From positions 1-12,588 of the forward strand of contig DPCK01000022.1 in NCBI GenBank assembly GCA_003516285.1: 12,588 nt of DNA, given 5' to 3'. The position numbers and the translations under genes were made by a program. The notes below the pieces were generated by a model that was not told where the DNA came from, made no database searches, and saw only the letters and a list, made by a program, of their open reading frames with translations. The first letter of the stretch is position 1, and every line of letters begins with the position of its first letter. Below, piece after piece: positions 1 through 6,792 of this stretch. The stretch is from Lutibacter sp. (lineage in GTDB: Bacteria; Bacteroidota; Bacteroidia; Flavobacteriales; Flavobacteriaceae).

Positions 1-3
1 CTT

Positions 4-372
4 TTATACTTTCTTAAAATAGGAAATTCCCATTTTTAACCATCCTAAAATAAAAAATAAACCACCCAACGGCGTTATAAACCAAATATTTTTAGGATTA
101 ATGCCCAAAGTTATGGCATATATAGATCCTGAAAAAAACAAAATCCCCGCAAAAAACAAATAACTGACGGTGTTTTGTGTTTTTATGGAAAATTCCGAAT
201 AAGCATTGACAAACAGCAAAACAATAACATGGTACATTTGATAACGCACCGCTGTTTCAAAACTTTTTGATGCATTTTCACTTATAATTTCTTCTAGTGA
301 ATGCGCGCCAAAAGCACCCAACACTATTGTTAACGCACCCAATAAAGAAGTAATTCCCAAATTTTTTTTCAT
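4..372 (-). CDS. DUF423 family small membrane protein
   Basis: Complete 122-residue protein with an ATG start. It is strongly hydrophobic with about four membrane segments (roughly residues 5-23, 43-60, 68-88 and 95-115). Near the N-terminus it has the GAFGAH motif (about 19-24) followed by an acidic LEEI stretch, which together with the length fits the DUF423 (YgdD-like) inner-membrane family. The biochemical role of the family is not established. It is divergent from the next gene across an 86-bp gap. On the minus strand that gap has a poor promoter candidate: TATCTTTA at 395-402 and TTTG at 419-422, with 16 bp between them. No link to the arsenic genes is apparent. The family assignment is fairly sure; the function is unknown. 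Confidence 0.85.
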   Translation of the reverse strand: MKKNLGITSLLGALTIVLGAFGAHSLEEIISENASKSFETAVRYQMYHVIVLLFVNAYSEFSIKTQNTVSYLFFAGILFFSGSIYAITLGINPKNIWFITPLGGLFFILGWLKMGISYFKKV

Positions 373-458
373 TAATATCCTAAATTTTTATCCGTAAAGA
401 TAAAATTTATCACGGTTTCAAAAGCATATTTCGTATATTTAGGTAAAATTTAAGAATT

Positions 459-692
459 ATGCAAAACAATTCAGACTCTCTGGTTACTGTATTAAACTCC
501 AGTTTAATCCACGAATTACATATCGCCCAAACCTTATTGTCCAGTTATGGAATTCGCAGTTTTGTTTTTGATGAAAATTTAAATTCCATTATAGGAACTG
601 CTTTTGTTGAAGGATATAGACTTAAAGTGAACAGTGCCGATTTTGAAAAGGCAAAAGAGATTTTATTATCAATTGATGACCACAGCATTTAA
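459..692 (+). CDS. DUF2007-type small protein
   Basis: A 77-residue soluble protein beginning at ATG 459. The order is a short beta strand (VTVLNSS), an amphipathic helix (HELHIAQTLLSSYGI), a strand around FVFDENL, then a GYRLKV strand and a C-terminal helix (ADFEKAKEILLS). This alpha/beta layout is that of the DUF2007 'putative signal transducing' family, whose members sense or bind an unidentified ligand. Family lengths are usually 70-100 residues, so the gene is full length. It lies just upstream of and collinear with the saccharopine dehydrogenase family gene (73 bp to its ATG), but a shared function is not evident. No cysteines or catalytic motifs are visible. Confidence 0.7.
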   Translation: MQNNSDSLVTVLNSSLIHELHIAQTLLSSYGIRSFVFDENLNSIIGTAFVEGYRLKVNSADFEKAKEILLSIDDHSI

Positions 693-765
693 TAAGGTAA
701 AGAATCGAAATTTGCCATAAAATTTGTATTTTCGTATTCTTATTAAAATCTATAAAAATACGAGA

Positions 766-2136
766 ATGAGAAATATTCTGGTTATTGGTTCGGGCCAATC
801 ATCTTCTTCATTAATTACCTACTTATTGAATAAATCTTTTAGTGAAAATCTTCATATCACGGTTGCCGATGTTTCTTTGGAACTTGCGAAAAGTAAAGTT
901 AACAATCATAAAAATGGCACTGCAAGAACCCTTGACATTTTAAATGAAGCCGAACGAAAAGAAGCGATAAAAAATGCCAATATCGTAGTTTCTATGCTTC
1001 CTGCACATTTGCATATCAATGTGGCAAAAGACTGTTTAGAATTTGGAAAAAGTATGGTTACTGCCTCTTATATTTCAAATGAAATGAGTGCACTTCACAA
1101 AGAAGCAGTCGAAAAAAATCTGGTTTTCATGAATGAAATCGGTTTAGATCCCGGCATTGATCATATGAGCGCTATGCAAGTGATAGACCGCATTAGGGAA
1201 AAAGGCGGTAAAATGTTGCTGTTTGAATCGTTTTGCGGAGGATTGGTGGCTCCTGTAAGCGATGACAACCTGTGGAATTATAAATTTACCTGGAATCCGC
1301 GAAATGTGGTGTTGGCCGGACAAGGCGGCGCCGCAAAATTTTTGCAGGAAGGAACTTATAAATACATTCCCTATCAAAAATTATTTAGACGCACAGAAAT
1401 ATTGAACATAGACGGATACGGCAAATTTGAAGCTTATGCCAACAGAGATTCCCTGAAATACAAAAGTGTTTATGGTTTAGACAATATTTTAACTTTATAC
1501 CGAGGAACCATTAGAAGGGTTGGTTTTTCAAGAGCCTGGAATGTTTTTGTTCAATTGGGAATGACTGACGACAGTTATACCATTGAAAATTCTGAAAATA
1601 TGACTTACAGAGCTTTTACCAACTCATTTTTGGCCTACAATCCTTTTGATTCTGTTGAATTAAAATTGCGCTATTACTTAAAAATTGATCAGGATGATAT
1701 TGTTTGGGACAAATTGGCCGAATTGGATATTTTTAGTTCCACAAAAATGGTTGGACTTAAAAATGCGACACCTGCGCAAATTCTGGAAAAAATATTGAGA
1801 GACAGCTGGACATTAAAAGAAAACGACAAAGATATGATTGTGATGCAGCATCTTTTCGGTTACGAATTAAATGGTAAAAAACACCAAATTGAAAGCAGTA
1901 TGGTTTGCATTGGCGACAACCAAACATATACCGCAATGGCAAAAACTGTTGGATTGCCGGTAGCAATCGCCACTTTGAAAATTTTAAACGGAGAAATTAA
2001 AACTCCCGGTGTTCAAATGCCAATTCTAAAGGAAGTATATGAACCAATCTTGAAAGAACTGGAAGAAAACGGTATCATTTTTCACGAAAAAACAGTAACC
2101 TATTTGGGTTACAATCCGGAGCGCGTAACTGGGTAA
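766..2136 (+). CDS. Saccharopine dehydrogenase family protein (LYS9-like)
   Basis: A cytosolic NAD(P)-dependent oxidoreductase of 456 residues. The N-terminus is a Rossmann fold (MRNILVIGSGQSS, residues 1-13, giving the GxGxxx nucleotide loop), followed by VVSMLPAHLH (75-84) and a SYIS segment (101-104). GLDPGIDHMSA (126-136) and FCGGLVAPVSDDN (156-168), then a YKFTWNP stretch, are the substrate-domain signatures of yeast LYS9-type saccharopine reductase. Such enzymes interconvert saccharopine with glutamate and aminoadipate semialdehyde, here probably in lysine breakdown. I chose the ATG at 766. A TTG at 724 would add 14 basic and hydrophobic residues in front of the Rossmann strand, which homologues lack. 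A promoter-like TTTG (711-714) and TATTCTTA (735-742) would also start transcription after that TTG. The gene converges on the next with three bases between stop codons and no visible terminator. Confidence 0.82.
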   Translation: MRNILVIGSGQSSSSLITYLLNKSFSENLHITVADVSLELAKSKVNNHKNGTARTLDILNEAERKEAIKNANIVVSMLPAHLHINVAKDCLEFGKSMVTASYISNEMSALHKEAVEKNLVFMNEIGLDPGIDHMSAMQVIDRIREKGGKMLLFESFCGGLVAPVSDDNLWNYKFTWNPRNVVLAGQGGAAKFLQEGTYKYIPYQKLFRRTEILNIDGYGKFEAYANRDSLKYKSVYGLDNILTLYRGTIRRVGFSRAWNVFVQLGMTDDSYTIENSENMTYRAFTNSFLAYNPFDSVELKLRYYLKIDQDDIVWDKLAELDIFSSTKMVGLKNATPAQILEKILRDSWTLKENDKDMIVMQHLFGYELNGKKHQIESSMVCIGDNQTYTAMAKTVGLPVAIATLKILNGEIKTPGVQMPILKEVYEPILKELEENGIIFHEKTVTYLGYNPERVTG

Positions 2137-2139
2137 TTA

Positions 2140-2850
2140 TTACAAATTCAGGTAAAAATCCTGTACCAAGCTTTTATAATCTTCGGTGTAATTGTGGCGA
2201 GATAATTCCAAGCTTAATTCACTGAAAATTATTTCTGTTTGTACAAAAGAAAATTGAAGCAGGCTTCTTTTAACCACGGTATTTATTGTGCCTTTAACTC
2301 TTGTGATTCTGTTAGGATACAATTGATTTTCTGCAGCAATTGTAAGGAAATTTCCTTCTTCTTCAAAAGGAATGATAAATGCACAATTTCCTTGTTCCGA
2401 CAATAATTTTGAAGTTGATTTTAATAAATCTGCATAAGTTAAACTTTCTGAGTGGCGCGCCATCGCACGATCTTCTGGAAGCTCTTTATAGGTTGACGTA
2501 TAAAATGGCGGATTTGAAATGATGAAATCATATTTTTCGTCAATTTCATCAGTGAATTCATCTAATGAAGCATGGTAACAAAACAGCCGATCGCCCCAAT
2601 CGCTGGCTTCAAAATTTTCAACCGTTTGTTCATAAGCGGCATTATTCAATTCAATGGCATCAATAGTTTCGGCATCGCATCTCTGGGCCATCATTAAGGC
2701 GATTAAACCCGTTCCGGAGCCAATATCTAAAATACTGTCCGGATAAAAATCCAAATTTACCCAAGCGCCCAACAAAACACCGTCCGTACCAACTTTCATC
2801 GCTGTTTTATCTTGCAAAATGGTAAATTGTTTGAATTGGAAAGGTTTCAT
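2140..2850 (-). CDS. tRNA1(Val) adenine-37 N6-methyltransferase (TrmN6/YfiC type)
   Basis: An S-adenosylmethionine-dependent class I methyltransferase of 236 residues. Motif I is LDIGSGTGLIAL (41-52). The target-base motif ISNPPFYTS (111-119) is the NPP(F/Y) signature of enzymes that methylate the exocyclic amine of adenine. The N-terminal FKQFTILQD...MKVGTDGVLLGAW segment (6-30) is typical of the YfiC/TrmN6 family, which modifies A37 of tRNA1(Val). I chose the ATG at 2850. An in-frame TTG at 2883 would add eleven residues, but a good Bacteroidota promoter (2873-2905) puts the transcription start downstream of that TTG. A related 16S rRNA or protein methyltransferase is possible but less likely. 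Confidence 0.85.
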   Translation of the reverse strand: MKPFQFKQFTILQDKTAMKVGTDGVLLGAWVNLDFYPDSILDIGSGTGLIALMMAQRCDAETIDAIELNNAAYEQTVENFEASDWGDRLFCYHASLDEFTDEIDEKYDFIISNPPFYTSTYKELPEDRAMARHSESLTYADLLKSTSKLLSEQGNCAFIIPFEEEGNFLTIAAENQLYPNRITRVKGTINTVVKRSLLQFSFVQTEIIFSELSLELSRHNYTEDYKSLVQDFYLNL

Positions 2851-2872
2851 AAAGTGGAAAAGTTTAGGAATA

Positions 2873-2905
2873 CAAAAGTACAAAGGCTAAGATACAAACA
2901 ACAAA
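2873..2905 (-). promoter_or_regulatory. Bacteroidota-type promoter of the TrmN6-like gene
   Basis: Read on the minus strand, TTTG (2902-2905) is followed after 21 bp by TACTTTTG (2873-2880), a full match to the TAnnTTTG -7 element used by Bacteroidota sigma factor. Transcription would begin around 2865, leaving a short leader before ATG 2850. Only sequence similarity supports this. Confidence 0.5.
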
Positions 2906-2973
2906 AAAATTGAAGTAATTGAATAAACGTAGTTCCCAGAAAGCTGCACAATCAAAAAATAGTGTTTAAAAAC

Positions 2974-3681
2974 TTAAAAAACCTCCATAAAAATGATGAC
3001 ATAATAAATACCTGTAAGCACAAATACAACACCTGCAACAGTGCGCATTGCTTTTTCAATTTTGGTTATTTTATTATAAAATGATCCAACACTGATTACA
3101 GCAAAAGCCAATAGATACGTAAATAACAATACCGGCAATCCTGTTCCAAAGGCAAAAATGATAGGTAAATACAATCCGTCAATACTCGCAATGGTCATAG
3201 GAATCAGCATTCCAAAATACAAAGCGCCACTGTATGGGCAAAATGCCAAAGCAAAAACAGCGCCTATCAAAAAGGAACCCAACAAGCCTTTATCCTTAAA
3301 TTTTTCGGACAATTTCTCTGAAAAATTTAATTTTCCGAAGAAATTAAGTCGAATTACATTCAGCATAATCAAGCCAATAATAATCAGCAGCGGACCTAAA
3401 TATTTTTCGCCGTTTTGGTTAAAAAACCGTGCAATATGAAATTTACTGGCGCCAAAAAATATAATTAAACCAATGGCTGTATACGTAAATGCCCTGCCGA
3501 GAGTATATAATATACCGCTTAAAAAAACCTTCCTTTTACTTGAAATATTTTTAGAAATATATGCAGTTGCGGTAATGTTTGTGGCAAGCGGACAAGGGCT
3601 AATGGCTGTCATAAGGCCTAGCAAAAATGCCGACAATATGGGGATATTGTTATTCTCAAACAGCGATTGCAAAAAATCCAT
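2974..3681 (-). CDS. arsG: ArsG-like CcdA/DsbD-family membrane protein
   Basis: A 235-residue inner-membrane protein with about six membrane segments, in the CcdA/DsbD transmembrane-domain superfamily. Two conserved cysteines lie in the membrane parts: C30 in TAISPCPLATN (segment 1) and C148 in FALAFCPYSGA (segment 4). Their placement matches the redox cysteine pair of the DsbD core. The context of CxxC-bearing arsE and arsF upstream and an ArsR further up matches the arsEFG set described in Shewanella. There ArsG is reported to export trivalent aromatic aminoarsenicals after ArsE and ArsF reduce the nitro group. The start codon directly abuts the arsF stop, so the two are translationally linked. 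An alternative reading is a thiol-electron transporter rather than a pump. No clear terminator is seen between 2884 and 2973. Confidence 0.75.
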   Translation of the reverse strand: MDFLQSLFENNNIPILSAFLLGLMTAISPCPLATNITATAYISKNISSKRKVFLSGILYTLGRAFTYTAIGLIIFFGASKFHIARFFNQNGEKYLGPLLIIIGLIMLNVIRLNFFGKLNFSEKLSEKFKDKGLLGSFLIGAVFALAFCPYSGALYFGMLIPMTIASIDGLYLPIIFAFGTGLPVLLFTYLLAFAVISVGSFYNKITKIEKAMRTVAGVVFVLTGIYYVIIFMEVF

Positions 3682-4125
3682 TTACAAACTTTTTAGCTGA
3701 AGGCTGATTGTTTGTTTTAATTCATCAGAAAACGTTTTTTGATCGGTGCCATTCATAAAAGCAAAATTGGTTAAATCAACGTGTTTTTCCTTGCCGTCTT
3801 TGATTACATTTAAAAATAGCGCAGTTCCTGTAGCTTCAAATTTTTCTGCAAATTGCTCATTTTCTTTTTTGTCAACATTCACAATTTTAAAAACTATTTT
3901 TCCGCTTTTCAATTCGTTGGCAAAATAAGTGTCCAATGTATATTTTGTGTTTGCCTCAATGGCTTTACACGTCATACACCTGTTTGTAGAGTGAAAATCA
4001 ATAACCTCAATGCTGTTTCCTTTTACTTGTTTTACAGCAGTTTTATTTTGCGCTTTTCCCGTACAGGAAAATAAAAATAGACTTACAATAAGCGCTGGTA
4101 AAATACTAAACTGTTTCATTTTCAA
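3682..4125 (-). CDS. arsF: ArsF-like thioredoxin-fold lipoprotein
   Basis: A 147-residue exported protein. The N-terminus is a lipoprotein signal: a lysine pair, a hydrophobic core (FSILPALIVSLFLF) and the lipobox LFSC with lipidated C21. The mature part opens with a beta strand and the active-site-like NRCMTCKAIE (C50 and C53, CxxC), continuing as a thioredoxin fold with VNVDKKEN (about 83-90) and a strand TALFLNVIKDGK (101-112). The FHSTNRCMTCKAIE signature and its place between arsE and arsG match ArsF, annotated elsewhere as the nitroreductase subunit for nitrophenylarsenicals. No flavin-binding motif is visible, so any nitroreductase activity would have to work through thiols. The residues after C21 (TGKAQNK) lack an acidic surface-export signal, so a periplasm-facing location is likely. 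The stop codon abuts the arsG start. Confidence 0.72.
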   Translation of the reverse strand: MKMKQFSILPALIVSLFLFSCTGKAQNKTAVKQVKGNSIEVIDFHSTNRCMTCKAIEANTKYTLDTYFANELKSGKIVFKIVNVDKKENEQFAEKFEATGTALFLNVIKDGKEKHVDLTNFAFMNGTDQKTFSDELKQTISLQLKSL

Positions 4126-4168
4126 GAATTTAAATTTTTAAAAAATACTTTTTAATTACCATAATTAT

Positions 4169-4468
4169 TTAGCAACAACCAGTGTCCGAACATCCGCAAT
4201 TGGAAGCGTCTGAATCATTTTTAACCGAACTGTCCAATAAAAGTGCCGTAATTTCTGCTTTTGAAGGAACCCTTCCTCTTATTTTAAGTTCACCGTTTAT
4301 CACCACGGCTGGCGTCGACATCACGTTGTATTTCATAATTTCCATAATATCTTCCACTTTTTCAATCGTGGCATCAATCTTATTTTCAGTGACTACATCT
4401 TGAACCACAGCAGTAGTTTGTTTGCATTTCGGACAACCGGTTCCCAAAATTTTTATGTTTATGCTCAT
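4169..4468 (-). CDS. arsE: ArsE-like CxxC thioredoxin family protein
   Basis: A 99-residue cytosolic protein without a signal peptide. It belongs to the small glutaredoxin/thioredoxin-like group (MTH895/TM0996 type). It begins INIKILGTGCPKCKQT with the redox pair C12-P-K-C15. The cis-proline segment STPAVVINGEL (51-61) follows, and then GRVPSKAEI leads into the last helix. It ends in an unusual tail, CGCSDTGCC (91-99), with four extra cysteines that suit metal or arsenite binding. It is the first gene of the arsEFG group, with arsF 43 bp downstream. In the described system ArsE acts with ArsF to reduce nitroaromatic arsenicals; here ArsE could supply electrons from the cytosol to ArsG. A 174-bp gap holding a structured repeat separates it from arsR1. 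Confidence 0.72.
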   Translation of the reverse strand: MSINIKILGTGCPKCKQTTAVVQDVVTENKIDATIEKVEDIMEIMKYNVMSTPAVVINGELKIRGRVPSKAEITALLLDSSVKNDSDASNCGCSDTGCC

Positions 4469-4520
4469 CTTTTATGTTTTAATGAATTATTAATTTATGG
4501 ATTAAAAAATAACTATTTTG

Positions 4521-4626
4521 GTGGGCGTTCCCCGCCAACTGGCGGGTCGGGCTTTTGCTACTCGCTTTTTTTAGCTGCGAAAAGCAACTAAAAAAGAGCT
4601 CAAACATACCGCATAATCCCTAACGC
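4521..4626. ncRNA. G+C-rich structured repeat, possibly a Flavo-1-like RNA
   Basis: A stretch with much higher G+C than its surroundings, lying between arsR1 and arsE. An outer helix can form between GCGTT (4525-4529) and AACGC (4622-4626). Inside is a perfect hairpin, CCCGCC (4531-4536) with GGCGGG (4541-4546), loop AACT. A second hairpin pairs CTTTTTTTAG (4565-4574) with CTAAAAAAG (4588-4596), with one bulged T. GCTTTT (4551-4556) could alternatively pair with AAAAGC (4580-4585). From memory, the combination GGGCGTT ... GGTCGGGC ... ATCCCTAACGC recurs in intergenic regions of many flavobacterial genomes, and I suspect it is the Flavo-1 RNA motif or a dispersed repeat of that kind. The transcribed strand is not certain. 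If read with the operon it would sit in the leader or spacer of arsE. Confidence 0.45.
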
Positions 4627-4643
4627 AGTTCGGACTAAAAAAA

Positions 4644-4949
4644 TCATCCAAAAAAACCTTGAAACATTCCTTTTGCTGTTTTCCAGTTTTCTTTGTTGAT
4701 GCAGTATTTTATTTTTGGCGGATTTACTTCACCCTGAATCAGCCCCGCATTTTTTAATTCTTTTAAATGTTGAGAAATGGTCGATTGCGCCAATGGAAAT
4801 ATCTCCACCAAATCGCCCGTAAAACAACAAGATTGACTCTCCAGATGCTTTAAAATAGCAATTCGCGTTGGATGTCCCAAAGCTTTGGCAAAACGCGCCA
4901 ATTGTTTGGAATCATTTTTATGGATACTGTTTTCGGTTACTTTTTTCAT
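4644..4949 (-). CDS. arsR: ArsR/SmtB-family repressor (ArsR1)
   Basis: A 101-residue winged-helix repressor, counted from the ATG at 4949. A TTG at 4955 is a worse start. ARFAKALGHPTRIAILKHL is the family's first DNA-binding-domain signature, and LAQSTISQHLKELKNAGLI is the recognition helix and following wing lead-in. Candidate trivalent-arsenic ligands are the adjacent C41-C42 (QSCCFTGD) and C83 (KYCIN). The classical ELCVCDL motif of E. coli ArsR is absent. By hand alignment it matches ArsR3 at 54 of 79 positions from ARFAKALGHP onward. It heads the arsEFG group, and its start codon touches a strong inverted repeat at 4949-4976, so autorepression is expected. The inducer, inorganic or organic arsenic, cannot be told from the sequence. 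Confidence 0.9.
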   Translation of the reverse strand: MKKVTENSIHKNDSKQLARFAKALGHPTRIAILKHLESQSCCFTGDLVEIFPLAQSTISQHLKELKNAGLIQGEVNPPKIKYCINKENWKTAKGMFQGFFG

Positions 4950-4976
4950 TTCCAATCGTAAATGTACGATTGGAAA
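4949..4976. promoter_or_regulatory. Probable ArsR1 operator
   Basis: A perfect 12-bp inverted repeat, TTTCCAATCGTA (4949-4960) and TACGATTGGAAA (4965-4976), with spacer AATG. Its left edge touches the arsR1 start codon (4947-4949, complementary strand). It lies just downstream of the putative promoter at 4982-5012, so bound repressor would block early elongation or initiation. The core ATCGTA-N4-TACGAT resembles the two sites near arsR3. Confidence 0.75.
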
Positions 4977-4981
4977 AAAGA

Positions 4982-5012
4982 ATTAAATATGACAGATATC
5001 ATTCTAAGCAAA
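4982..5012 (-). promoter_or_regulatory. Putative promoter of arsR1-arsEFG
   Basis: On the minus strand TTTG (5009-5012) is followed after exactly 19 bp by TATTTAAT (4982-4989), a partial match to TAnnTTTG. The upstream box lies inside the last codons of acr3. It would give arsR1-arsEFG its own promoter in addition to any read-through from acr3. Confidence 0.35.
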
Positions 5013-6047
5013 TTTTTTCTCGCTGAAATACTTTTTCTTCAGCCAAAAAGAAACACGCACCAAAATTATCAATGCGGGCACTTCAACCAAAGGTCCAACA
5101 ACACCCGCAAATGCTTGTCCAGAGTTCAAGCCAAACACCGCAATGGCTACTGCAATTGCCAATTCAAAATTGTTTCCTGCTGCCGTAAATGCCACCGCTG
5201 CCGTTTTATCATACGTGGCGCCTAACGCTTTGGTGACAAAAAAGCCAATAAGAAACATAATCGTAAAATAAATAAGCAACGGAACAGCAATAATCAATAC
5301 ATCCATAGGTATTTCAACAATTAATTCTCCTTTTAAGGAAAACATCACCACAATGGTAAAAAGCAAGGCAATTAAGGTAAGCGGCGAAATGGTTGGAATG
5401 AATTTATTGTTGTACCAATCTTCTCCTTTTAATTTCACCAAAATTAACCGACTTAAAATTCCCATTACAAACGGAAGTCCTAAATAAATTGCCACACTTT
5501 CGGCAATGGTTGCTATGGAAATATCAACAATAGCGCCTTCAAAACCAAAATATGGCGGAAGCACGGTGATAAAAAGCCACGCATAAAAACTATAGGCAAA
5601 TACCTGAAAAATGCTGTTTAAAGCCACCAAACCAGCGCCGTATTCACTGCTGCCTTCTGCCAAATCGTTCCAAACCAGCACCATTGCAATGCAACGCGCT
5701 AAGCCTATTAATATTAAACCCACCATATATTCCGGGTAATCCTGTAAAAAAGTAATGGCCAATACAAACATCAATATTGGACCGATAATCCAGTTTAATA
5801 CCAACGAAATGGAAAGAATTTTTACGTTTGTAAATACTTTTGGCAGCAAAGCATAATTCACTTTTGCCAAAGGCGGATACATCATCACAATCAAGCCAAT
5901 CGCAATTGGTATATTGGTGGTTCCACTGCTGAATGAATCGATTAATGTTGGAAATGATGGCACAAAATAACCTATTGCCACACCAATTGCCATCGCAATA
6001 AATATCCATAAGGTTAAATAACTGTCGAGAAAGCTTAGTTTTTTCAT
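5004..6047 (-). CDS. acr3: ACR3-family arsenite efflux permease
   Basis: A 347-residue inner-membrane carrier with about ten membrane segments, the normal ACR3 size. It exports arsenite using the proton motive force. The N-terminal FLDSYLTLWIFIAMAIGV and the PLAKVNYALLPKVF segment (59-72) are characteristic. The conserved cysteine in GLIGLARC-type sequence is C119 (LARCIAMVLVWNDLA), and the conserved glutamate after AAGNNFE is E295; both are needed for transport in characterised members. It is the last gene of the arsR2-arsM-arsC-acr3 run, 84 bp after arsC. The last residues overlap the likely promoter of arsR1. ArsB is excluded by the ACR3 motifs. Confidence 0.93.
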   Translation of the reverse strand: MKKLSFLDSYLTLWIFIAMAIGVAIGYFVPSFPTLIDSFSSGTTNIPIAIGLIVMMYPPLAKVNYALLPKVFTNVKILSISLVLNWIIGPILMFVLAITFLQDYPEYMVGLILIGLARCIAMVLVWNDLAEGSSEYGAGLVALNSIFQVFAYSFYAWLFITVLPPYFGFEGAIVDISIATIAESVAIYLGLPFVMGILSRLILVKLKGEDWYNNKFIPTISPLTLIALLFTIVVMFSLKGELIVEIPMDVLIIAVPLLIYFTIMFLIGFFVTKALGATYDKTAAVAFTAAGNNFELAIAVAIAVFGLNSGQAFAGVVGPLVEVPALIILVRVSFWLKKKYFSEKKFA

Positions 6048-6131
6048 ATTTTAATGTTGATTTGTTTAACTGTAAAATTGTTTAATCGTTGAATTCTGAA
6101 ATCAAATTATTTCGTTTCTGTTCTCTATTTT

Positions 6132-6773
6132 TTAAATGGCTAATTGACTTACTTTTGAAAAAACAAACAGCATTTCAGTGGCAATTTGATTGCTTCTTTC
6201 TTTGTATTTTTTTGCCTGTTGGGGTGTGTTGTCAAAAGCTTTTGGATCGTCATATTTTACAGGAATTCGTTTTTCTGCTCCCGGAATAAACGGACATCCG
6301 GCATCGGCCTGGGAACAAGTTATAATTGCGGCAAATTCACTTTGCGGATTAAAAGCATCTTCAAAAGTTTTAGAAAAACCAATAACTGGATGTGAATTTT
6401 CAGCAAATTTAATGGCGTAAACCGGATTTTTTCCGTCTGAAAGTGTTTGGATTTCAAAACCCGCGTTTTCCAAAGTTTTTGCAGCCATCGGGAAAAGTGC
6501 TGTAGCTTCTGTGCCTCCCGAATAGCAATGAACATTTTTAATGTTGTAAAAATGCGCCGCCGCCTGAGCCCAAACTTGTGATAAATGGCTTCTTCGCGAA
6601 TTGTGGGTGCAAATGAAATTGAGGTTTGCATAGTTATTTTCTGAAACCTTGAGTTGGATGTAATCAATTAAAGGCTGTAAAACACTTTTTCGTTCATCAG
6701 AAACAGCTTTTAAATCGATTGTTTGAATGGTTTTCGCTATTTTTTGGAATACGGTGTTCTTAATTTGAGTCAT
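6132..6773 (-). CDS. arsC: Thioredoxin-type arsenate reductase, low-molecular-weight phosphatase fold
   Basis: A 213-residue cytosolic protein. The phosphatase loop is CTHNSRRS (55-62, CX5R with C55 and R61), which attacks arsenate. ITCSQADAGCPF supplies C153 and C160, six residues apart, the same spacing as the disulfide-relay cysteines of thioredoxin-dependent ArsC. The general-acid region KYDDPKAFD (173-181) and a C-terminal helix complete the fold. It reduces arsenate to arsenite, which acr3 exports or ArsM methylates. Unlike the roughly 130-residue classical ArsC, about 50 residues precede the catalytic loop, plus a longer central part; databases often call this group 'protein-tyrosine-phosphatase'. 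It lies 19 bp after arsM. Arsenate reductase is preferred because of context and the third cysteine. Confidence 0.85.
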   Translation of the reverse strand: MTQIKNTVFQKIAKTIQTIDLKAVSDERKSVLQPLIDYIQLKVSENNYANLNFICTHNSRRSHLSQVWAQAAAHFYNIKNVHCYSGGTEATALFPMAAKTLENAGFEIQTLSDGKNPVYAIKFAENSHPVIGFSKTFEDAFNPQSEFAAIITCSQADAGCPFIPGAEKRIPVKYDDPKAFDNTPQQAKKYKERSNQIATEMLFVFSKVSQLAI

Positions 6774-6792
6774 TTTTTTTTAAATTTTCAGA

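Noticed and set aside
1144..1966. Minus-strand reading frames at 1144-1377 and 1757-1966
   Set aside because: They lie opposite the saccharopine dehydrogenase family gene, have no family features and look like chance frames.
3158..4591. Plus-strand frames at 3158-3439, 3473-3700, 3746-3928, 3853-4074, 4182-4403 and 4400-4591
   Set aside because: They are antisense to arsG, arsF and arsE, whose motifs are clear, and their own translations carry none.
5644..6009. Second minus-strand frame inside acr3
   Set aside because: It is a shifted frame in a gene with full ACR3 signatures; no frameshift is needed to explain acr3.
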